Below, piece after piece: positions 18,623 through 25,853 of a stretch of 25,853 nucleotides of DNA. The DNA comes from Blastocladiella britannica. Taxonomy: Eukaryota > Blastocladiomycota > Blastocladiomycetes > Blastocladiales > Blastocladiaceae. Made by a program: the position numbers and the translations under genes. The DNA is taken from the NCBI GenBank assembly GCA_025349905.2, contig MU624675.1, forward strand, positions 6,682 to 32,534, given 5' to 3'. A model generated the notes under the pieces. It was not told where the DNA came from, did no database searches, and worked only from the letters and a program-made list of their open reading frames with translations. Numbering within the stretch: position 1 is the stretch's first letter; each line of letters begins with the position of its first letter.

Positions 18623-21600
18623 TTAATAAATGTCGGGCACGTCCTCCCACTGTCCCGTCTCGCGCCGCCGCCAGTACTCGTGCGTGAACCGCCAGAACCG
18701 CTCGCCCGAGTCGCGATCGTGGTCCAGCACAAACCACCGCGGCCCGTCCCCCTGGTGATGGCCGTGCCCGATAGCCTCGCGCTCGCGACGCACCTCCCGT
18801 TGCTTTTCCTCCAGCCGGTTCTTTTCAAACGCCGCCTCGTCGTACCGGCCCTCTTCCATGGCGCGCTGGTCGGGCCGGAACCGCGAGTCGGTTGGGCACA
18901 GTGCGGGTACCAGCGACGGCGGCAGCTGGTTCAGCGTCAGCGCAAACGGCGTCAGGTTGAAGTTGGACGGGGTCAGCGTGGTCGCGTAGCGCCGCCACAG
19001 GGTCACCTGGTTCTTTTGCTGCTGCTGTGGAGGTGGTGGCGACCCTGTCGCCCCCGCCGAAGCCAGATCCGATGCCGCCGCAAAAGATGTGTTCTTGGCT
19101 CCCGACGTGGCGGTCGCCAGCGAAAACACGCGCCGGGACTTGTCAACCGGTTTGGCGACCAGCTTATCGTCCCACGCGCCCACCAACGTCCATGTCTCGG
19201 TCCCGTGCTTGTCAAACAACTTGCCCTCGACCACGCACCGGTCGCGGTTGCGCCAACCCGTGGGTTTGAATGTCAGCCGACACTTTTCGCCCGTGGCATG
19301 GTTGGTCACCTCCAAGTCGCCGACGTGGTCCAAGTACAGCGTGCCGACGATCAGGTTCTGGACGGCAGTCGTCACTTTGCGCCACGAGTAGTGCTCGTCG
19401 GGCTCGCCCAAGTGCCCGCGTTTGATGGTCACATGGGTGACGCCGAGCGGCGAGATTTCCATGGACTGTATGTTTTATGATTAGTTGGATGTCTGGAATG
19501 CTAATGGAAGTGGTGGTGGTACCTTGCCCCAGAACCGATTCCTGACGTTGACCTCGCCAAAGAAGGTAAAGTGATCCGACTCGCAATAGCAAGCGCTCAC
19601 AGGCTGTTTAGATGGGTTTAGATTTTGAGCGACATACACTCGCAAAAAAAAAAAAAAAGACGAACCGGATGATGGCTGACCTGCTCGCTAATGTACCGGT
19701 ACCCGCGATCCTTGCGCACCATTTCAAACGTCTCGCCCAGAAGTGGATTGAAGGGTTTCGCGACTCGGTCCACAGTGGACGAGTAGCTCGACATGGCAAA
19801 TGCCGCAACAAACAGCAGTCGCTCGTCCGAGAGTTCACGCCTCCAGGCCAGATCCAAGAGCACCGAGTACTCCACTTCTTCGCACAGACGCTGCAGCATC
19901 GACAGGGGTTCGTTAAAGTGCACTGGGAGCGTGATGCGCGTCAGGTCCTGATTGAATTGACGTGCGGGAGTGAGCAACAAAATGGATAAAAATGGGTGAA
20001 TGAACGTACCTTGCCAATGGCATTCTTGAGCACCGACCACAGACTGACCTCGCTCTTGATGACAGCATGGTCGACGGGGAGGGTGTTGCGGAACGACGAC
20101 GTGAACGAAAAGGTGTCGGTTTCGTAACCGGCCAGCGAATTGTGGATGAGCGGCAGCGCTACCGGCGAGTCATTGGGGGTTTCAACAGCCCGATCGGTAT
20201 TGTCAGCTCCAGTTTTGTCCTTGTCGCAATCGGATGCGGTGGTGGCAGCATCAACAGGGGCAGCTGGAACAGTCGGAGGAGATGGAGCAGGTGCGGTTAG
20301 TTCCGCGTCCTCGACCGCATCAAAGAACTCGGCATCGTCGTCGTCGTCGTCGTCCTCTGAATCCGAGTCACTTGAATGCAACGAGGGCACGAGCGCATAC
20401 GGAGTGGATGCCACTGCAGCGGGGACCGTGTCTGGGGACAATGTGCCGGCCACGGGCAGGACAGGTGCCACTAGCGCGGACTCCTCCACCGCAGGCCGCC
20501 CAGGTGATCGAGACTCGGGACTCTTGCGGCGGTTGGTGGGCGTCCGCTTGGAGGGAGAGGGCGAGCGGCCGCGGCGCGGAGTCGGGGCATCCAAAATTGG
20601 GGACGGCGCGGCCGTGGCGGCAGCAGACGCGGCGGCGTGGGCTGCCAGCTGCCGCTGCACTTTGCGCAGGGACGACGCCATGGCCGACGCCTCAGCTTCC
20701 ATGGTCACGTTCTCGGACGCCAAGGTCGCCAGCATCTGCTCAAATTCGGATTTGCGCGCTCCCTCGGCCGCGCACTGCCGGCGCCAGTACGTCTCGCGGT
20801 CCTCGGCCATGCGCACCATGTCGTCAACGAGCGACCGCACCGTGGCCGTGACCATCCCCAGCGCCTGGGCCGTGTCGGTGGCGTTACCAATGCTGTTGCC
20901 ACCGGCATTGCCGCCGAGAGCGGTGGCCAGCGACAAGACCATGTGCGCTTGCATTTCGAGCTGTGCGCGGACCGAGTTGATGGTCATGGGCAGGTGCTCG
21001 GCGTGCGGGACAGTGGTCGCCCACTCTTCTTCGCCGCTGGCGCTCCCGTCAAGCGGATGATGGCCATGGTGGTCCTCGCCATCCGATGCATTCGATTGCC
21101 GGCGCTTGACCGTCAACATCGATGCCGCGTCCGTGGGGATCGAACCGGCATGTGCGCTAGAGTCGTCGCCGGCCCCTGGGAGCGTCGATTGCGAGTCGAG
21201 CATCAACAAGTGTGCTGCAGCGTTCTCTGGCAGGGGCTCGGGGAGCAGACCTGACATGGACGTGTTGGGAGTCGCGAGGGCCGAAGTCGAGGCAGATCCC
21301 GATGGTGCGCGGCCGGCGGTCGCAGCTGCAATGTTTCGGCGCTGGATGCGTTCCATGTCGTTGAGCTGCGTCTTGGTTTGCGTGATGGCGTGGATCCAGC
21401 GGCCTGCTTCGGCAACGTGCTCGGCCCTTTATTACCATTGCGCGATATTGTGAGACATGTTTCTCATTCTGAAAAGAAAAATTAGAGCAAGACATACCGC
21501 AAGTGGTAGCGAATCGACCCTTTGCCAATAATGTCGAACCGGTGGCGATCCGACGAGTCCACCCACAGCGACGCGATTTTCAAGTGGATCGACCCTCGGC

Positions 21601-22706
21601 AAGAGTTGGGCACGTCATCGCTGTGCTTAAAGTACGACAGGATGCCCTGGTCCAGAGTGAACCAGCGCGCCTTGTACCCGGAGGCGTAATTGGTCCACTT
21701 GTACCTTTAAAATCAGGATCAGTTTCTCATGTCAATGGGTCAAATCCAGATATGTTGCAAAAAGGATATGTATGTACAAGATGCCCTGCGTGGACGGCAT
21801 TTGATCTGGTGCAACCGTCATGGGCGATGCAGCCAAGGTGCTCTTTTTAAACAGGGCCTTGATCTCGTCCGACTTGGTGATTTCGTAAAAGAACTTGTTC
21901 TAAGGGTAATAGGGCACGGCGATATCAGTATACCCGTAATACCATCCAGAAATGTAGAGAAAGTGAACCTTGCGATCGCGGACAAACGGATCCGCTCCTC
22001 GTTCCTTGAGGCACCATTTCGCCATCTCGACGTTCCCAGCCCGTGCGGCCTGGTGCAAGACCGTGTTCCCGGACGCGAGCTCGCGATGGTTAATGTCGAC
22101 CAGGGCAGCGCACCGAGGGTCAGCAAACATGTCGCGCAGCGCGTCCAGATCTCCCGCGACCGCGTGTGCGTGTATCCGAGCGGTAGCGGTAGTGACGAAC
22201 GCCTCTTGGTGCTGAGCCAGCGTGACGCGAATGTGTTCGCTAGCGGCCACATCGCCAGGGCGGCGGTGCTGGTGGTCGCGGGCGCCGTCGTTGATTCCTG
22301 GCACCGCCAAGAGACGAGCGACCACATCGGCGCGGGCAACACGGGCCGCTACGTGCAGCGGCGTCTCGAGCGTCGTCGGGTGCTGCGCATTGGCCACCGC
22401 TGCCACGCCTCCAGGGGTGGACGCCGCTTGGGCTAGCAGCCATTCGATGACCGGAAGCGGCGCAATCGCAATGGCCAGGTGTAACGCCGACCCGAACTTG
22501 ACGGCCAGGTCGTGTGGCAGCTCCGGGATCGTCGTCATCCTTGCTCCATTCTCGTTTTCAGTGGAACTTGCGGCAATGGCTTGCAGCGCGGTAATGTCGT
22601 TGAGACGCAGTGCTTCCAGGATGCGGTAGGACCGGATCGCATCCGAGACACCTGGCGGCGTGGGTGACGGCGCGGTCGAAGGGGGTGGCATGTGTGTGTC
22701 CATCAT
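18623..22706 (-). CDS. Oxysterol-binding protein (ankyrin-PH-FFAT-ORD), long Osh1/OSBP type
   Basis: This lipid-transfer protein is expected to exchange sterol for PI4P at ER contact sites. Seven exons (22706-21969, 21899-21778, 21704-21498, 21426-20010, 19947-19666, 19603-19523, 19465-18623) give 1229 residues. Ankyrin repeats occupy about 60-250 ([58 protein letters not shown]). The PH domain covers about 285-375 ([18 protein letters not shown] through [10 protein letters not shown]). The long linker contains an acidic run followed by EFFDAVE (722-728), a near-perfect FFAT motif for binding VAP in the ER membrane. The ORD starts at [12 protein letters not shown] (817-828) and includes [26 protein letters not shown] and the fingerprint EQVSHHP (916-922). 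A Gln/Ala/Pro insertion interrupts the C-terminal ORD. It is convergent with the sorting nexin. Confidence 0.94.
18625..18630 (+). terminator. AATAAA polyadenylation signal of the sorting nexin, overlapping the OSBP stop codon
   Basis: The hexamer lies 63 bases past the sorting nexin stop and shares one base with the opposite-strand stop codon of OSBP (18623-18625). The rest lies over the last OSBP codons. Confidence 0.45.
19645..19659. repeat. A homopolymer in an OSBP intron
   Basis: About 15 consecutive A on the + strand form a T run just after the 5' splice site of the OSBP intron between the EQVSHHP exon and the next exon. It may act as a U-rich intronic enhancer or may simply be neutral slippage. 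Confidence 0.8.
20310..20330 (-). other. FFAT motif coding segment in OSBP
   Basis: The codons read Glu-Phe-Phe-Asp-Ala-Val-Glu, identical to the core FFAT consensus EFFDAxE, and follow a run of Asp/Glu residues, as is usual for the acidic flank. This predicts direct binding to the MSP domain of VAP/Scs2 proteins. Confidence 0.85.
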
Positions 22707-22900
22707 CTCTTTTTTCGCGTGGTTGTCTCTTGGACTTGATCCAAACGAAAGAGGATCAGATCAACCAACTCCTTCATCCACGACTTGCAAATGAATACTC
22801 TCTCTATATAATCATTGTGTATGTGTGCATATGCGTATGCGTGTGCTGAAAGAAAAAGTGGACGAAAGAAACAACGAAAAAAAGCAAAAGGCGAGGAAAA
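22707..22900 (-). promoter_or_regulatory. Intergenic region between the Boi-like gene and OSBP, with a TG-rich stretch
   Basis: This 194-bp region holds the 3' end of the Boi-like transcript and the 5' region of OSBP, both on the minus strand. It contains an imperfect alternating T/G, A/C stretch (about 22815-22850) that is microsatellite-like. No clear core promoter motif was seen. Confidence 0.4.
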
Positions 22901-25728
22901 TCACTTGGCAATGGGACGCGGAGCGTACGAGCCCTGGACCGACTCAATCAGGTCCAGCATGGCCTCCTCGCGGCCTGACGCCAGCTGCTCGACCGTGACT
23001 CCTTGCGGGACCACGATCCCGAGCTCGCCCGCCCAGCTCAGCACCACGTCCCAGTTGTCGAGCCAGTCAATGCGGTACACGGCCGGGTCGCGCACCGCCC
23101 GGACAAAGTGCGGCGGCAGCGCCGTGCGCGTCACGTTCGACAGGAAATGAATGAACGCCAGACCCGACACTAGGTCCCGCAGCGCTGACACCGACTCGTT
23201 GGGCGGCAGCGCCGAGTTCACGTACAACAGGTAGTGTGCTTGCTGCCGCATGCGAGTGATCTCCTTCTCGCGGCCATCGTCCCACGCGCCGCCGCGCCGG
23301 CCCATGGATCCGGTTCCGGACGAGGTGGACGGCGTGCGGGCGTGTCCAGGCGGGGTGGCACCAGCACCACCAGCAGAAGCAGCGGCAGATGCACTACCGT
23401 ACCCAGCAGCTCCATTGCTGAGGGGTGCGGGCGGAAGGCGCGGGTGGTCAAAGGGCTCGGTCGACTTGGACCGCGGAATGGTCGATCCGGGCATGGGCGG
23501 CGGGTACACAAACTCGCCCGCATGCTCGGTGTGGTGGCCCGGCAGCGACGGGCGGCGGCCCGGCCGCGGCGCCGACGACGTGGACGACGACGTTGTCTGG
23601 CGCTGCAGCGGGTCGCGCTCCATCCAGTCGCGCGCAATGGCCGCCAGCTCCGACCCGACCAGCGCCTCATCATTGACGCGGATCGACTGAATCACCTCGC
23701 GCGGGTCGCCAATGATCTCGACCCCACGGGTGCCGCGCTTGGACGCCTCGTGCTGCGAGTGGTAAATGGTGGCCTTGGTCAGCGACCGCACCCAGAGGCG
23801 GCACGCGGCCGCGTCGGTCGAGTAAAACAGCCAATGCTTGCGCGGACCCGCTTCCGGGTTGAGCTCCGTCAGCCGGAACCCGTGGCGGCTCGACTTGATC
23901 CCGTCGTCCAGGGACACTTTGAACCCGCTGTGCACATAAACGCAGTGCAGGGCCAGCTGCGGCGGCGCGTTCGCAGCCGCTTTGCCCTCTTTCGCCTCCT
24001 TGAACCAGTACAGCGCATTGCCCTTGAGCACCATCCACCGGCGCTTGAACTCGGCGTCTTTACCGCCGTAACCCGACACATTCTCCAGGGTTTTGAGCAG
24101 GCCCTCGTTGTCAGCCGGCTGCAGGTCCGCGGGCGTCACGTCGAGCATGTCGCGCGGTGTGGGCGTGATGGTGCGCGTCGGCACCGGGCTGGCCATGCGC
24201 ATTGGCGCGCCGCCACCCACACCTCCACCATACATGAGCGGTGCCGGGCTCGGCGACAGTCCGCGGTTGGGCGCGGGGCCGCTGCCACCCTCAGCCGCGG
24301 GCGGGTACGCGGCATACCGTGGGTCCAGGTGCGAATGCATGGGCGCGGGCGGAGACGGGTACCCGCCGCCGGCGCCTGAGTTGGACGACAGCGTGCTGTG
24401 CGCGTGCGAGTGGGTGCTGTACGGCGACCGGGACCGCTCGCGCATCGTCATGTCGGGAACGCCGCGGTTTGCCAGGCTGGGCGGGGCCGGGCTGAGGTGC
24501 GCCGACCGGCCACGAACGCCACCGCCATTGTTGCTGCTGAGCGAGCTGCCGGGCCCACGCGACGACCGCCCACGGGCGCTGGCAGCCGACGCGTCGTCGG
24601 CGAGCGCGTACTCTTCACGCAGCGCGTGGATCGAGTTCATGATCTGAATACGTTTCCCCAGCGCCGGAATGTCGAGCTCCTTGAGCGTCGGCAGCGTCAG
24701 CGATAGCATTGCCTCGCCGTTGATCTCGTTGCGCACAAAGTTGTCGGCAAAGTTGGCAAACCCAACGCTGGCCAGCCAGTCGGCCACGTCGCGCGGCGAC
24801 CAGGCCATTGGTGACCGGCCGCGGTGAGGCCCACCCTGCGGTGCCGACGGAAGCGCGCCGCGGGGCAAGCTGCCACTACTGCCATTGTTGTTGGGCGGCG
24901 TGAGGGACCGCGACAGCGACCCGCCGGGAGGGGACCCGGGGCCAGAGGACATGAGCGGCGACCGCGAGAGGGACGCGGGCGACGAGTGGCCGAGCGCCGA
25001 GTCGGCCGGGACCGCTGGGAGCGGCGGGCGGCCCAAGCTGCCATTGGTGGCGGCGGCAACCCCCGAGGGTCCCGACGCGGACTTGCGGCGCGCTTCCGCC
25101 AGGCGGCCCTGCGAGAGGTGGATAGACTTGCGCATGTCGTCCAGAAACGCGTCCACCTGGTCGATCGTGTCGCTAGCAAACGACTGCACCGACGCGCGGT
25201 GGTTGGGGTGCTTGGTGGACGGGGCACTGACCGCACCAGCAGTAGGACCACCAGGACCGCGCGGCGCGTCGGGGGACTCGAACGACGTTGGCGACGCGGG
25301 GACCGAATTGGACGCGTGCGACGACGTGAGGGTGCCGGTGCCGTCGCGCATCATGGACGCCGAGTACGAGGTGGAAGTCTCGGTGGCGGTGGGCGACACG
25401 GGTGTCGGCGATGTGAAGTTGGCCGGGAACAGGCCAATCTGGCCGTCGCGGGTGCGTCCCTTTATCGTTTATGGGGGTCAGTACAGCCTGACTCCACAGC
25501 TCCATTTTTTTACAGTAAACCGACATACCATCCACCAGCCATCGCCAAACTCGGCGTCCCGCTCGAGGACAATAATTTCCTCGCCGGTCTTGAATGTGAC
25601 CTCGTCCTCGTCCTCTGCCTGATTTCACATATGGTTGGTATTGAGTTGAATAAACAAGAAAAAAGAGTCAAGGAAAACGGTACATTAAAGTCGTGGATGG
25701 CGAATACAATGTCGTACTGCGCGGCCAT
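22901..25728 (-). CDS. Boi-like polarity scaffold: SH3-SAM-PH with C-terminal calponin-homology-like region
   Basis: This is probably a cortical scaffold for polarity and exocytosis, like yeast Boi1/Boi2. Three exons (25728-25684, 25618-25529, 25459-22901) give 897 residues. The N-terminal SH3 domain (1-62) is split over all three exons: YDIVFAIHDFN, DEDEVTFKTGEEIIVLERD, DGWW, GQIGLFPANF. A Ser/Pro-rich linker follows. The SAM domain is at about 265-333 (WSPRDVADWLASVGFANFAD, LGKRIQIMNSIHAL). A second Pro/Ser/Gly-rich linker leads to the PH domain at about 495-610 (EGLLKTLENVSGYGG, FKRRWMVLKGNALYWFKE, KHWLFYSTDAAACRLWVRSL). Residues about 785-893 (LLYVNSALPPNESVSALRDL, VSGLAFIHFLSNVT, LDNWDVVLSWAGELGI) look like a calponin-homology fold, which Boi1/2 do not have. 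The junctions rebuild a complete SH3, so the model is well supported. Confidence 0.9.
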
Positions 25729-25853
25729 GGTTAGGATATATGGTGGTTATACGGTGGTCCTGCCCTCGTTCCTTGAAAGAGCGGCGTCGAGAGAGCGGCG
25801 TCGTAAATATAAGAAAGAGCGGGAAGCACAATTTTGGCCAGGAAATCCAAAAA

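Noticed and set aside
18563..19480. 305-codon open frame opposite the OSBP C-terminus
   Set aside because: It is the antisense shadow of the ORD-coding exon, which has clear family motifs.
23234..24379. 381-codon open frame opposite the Boi-like gene
   Set aside because: It is an Arg/Gly/His-rich shadow of the PH-domain and linker coding sequence.
25510..25728. Separate 72-residue protein at the right end
   Set aside because: Its first 15 residues are the SH3 start of the Boi-like protein; the rest is intron read-through.

Overview
This is nuclear DNA from a eukaryote, most likely a zoosporic (flagellated) early-diverging fungus such as a blastocladiomycete or chytrid. Three observations support this. 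Genes are compact and GC-rich, with short spliceosomal introns that often carry T or A homopolymers. Typical fungal architectures are present: a stearoyl-CoA desaturase with a C-terminal cytochrome b5 domain, an SH3-SAM-PH (Boi-type) scaffold and an ankyrin-PH-ORD oxysterol-binding protein. Finally, two motile-cilium proteins are encoded (DRC11/IQCA1 and DNAI7/CASC1), which non-flagellated fungi lack. The exact lineage is inference.

I could assemble twelve protein genes with exon structures that keep frame from start to stop, using 42 introns in all. From left to right: Rieske iron-sulfur protein (+); DRC11/IQCA1 (-); an unrecognised 1021-residue protein (+); DNAI7/CASC1 (-); an MDR-family quinone oxidoreductase/prostaglandin reductase-3-like enzyme (+); a two-RRM protein with an RS-like tail (+); an Ole1-type delta-9 desaturase (-); a secreted or ER J-domain protein (+); RNA polymerase I subunit A12 (-); a SNX8/Mvp1-type sorting nexin (+); an OSBP/Osh-type lipid-transfer protein (-); and a Boi-like SH3-SAM-PH protein with a C-terminal calponin-homology-like region (-).

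Genes nearly alternate in strand, so most neighbours are either head-to-head across 83-295 bp (shared promoters) or tail-to-tail across 49-137 bp (probably overlapping 3' ends). The left part (1176-10324) is a flagellar block: a nexin-dynein regulatory complex AAA subunit, an inner-dynein-arm-linked intermediate chain, and between them an unknown protein that shares an 83-bp promoter with DRC11. The middle is housekeeping (redox, splicing, fatty-acid desaturation, ER folding, Pol I). The right part (16197-25728) holds three genes for phosphoinositide- or lipid-binding membrane proteins (PX-BAR, PH-ORD, SH3-SAM-PH).

The most notable items are the unknown DRC11 partner, the CH-like extension of the Boi-like protein, the J-domain protein with inverted domain order, a textbook FFAT motif in the OSBP, and an unusual 5' splice-site consensus (GTNYGT). 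I saw no tRNA, rRNA, transposon or CRISPR. All exon boundaries were inferred by eye from splice signals, frame and family similarity, without RNA data.
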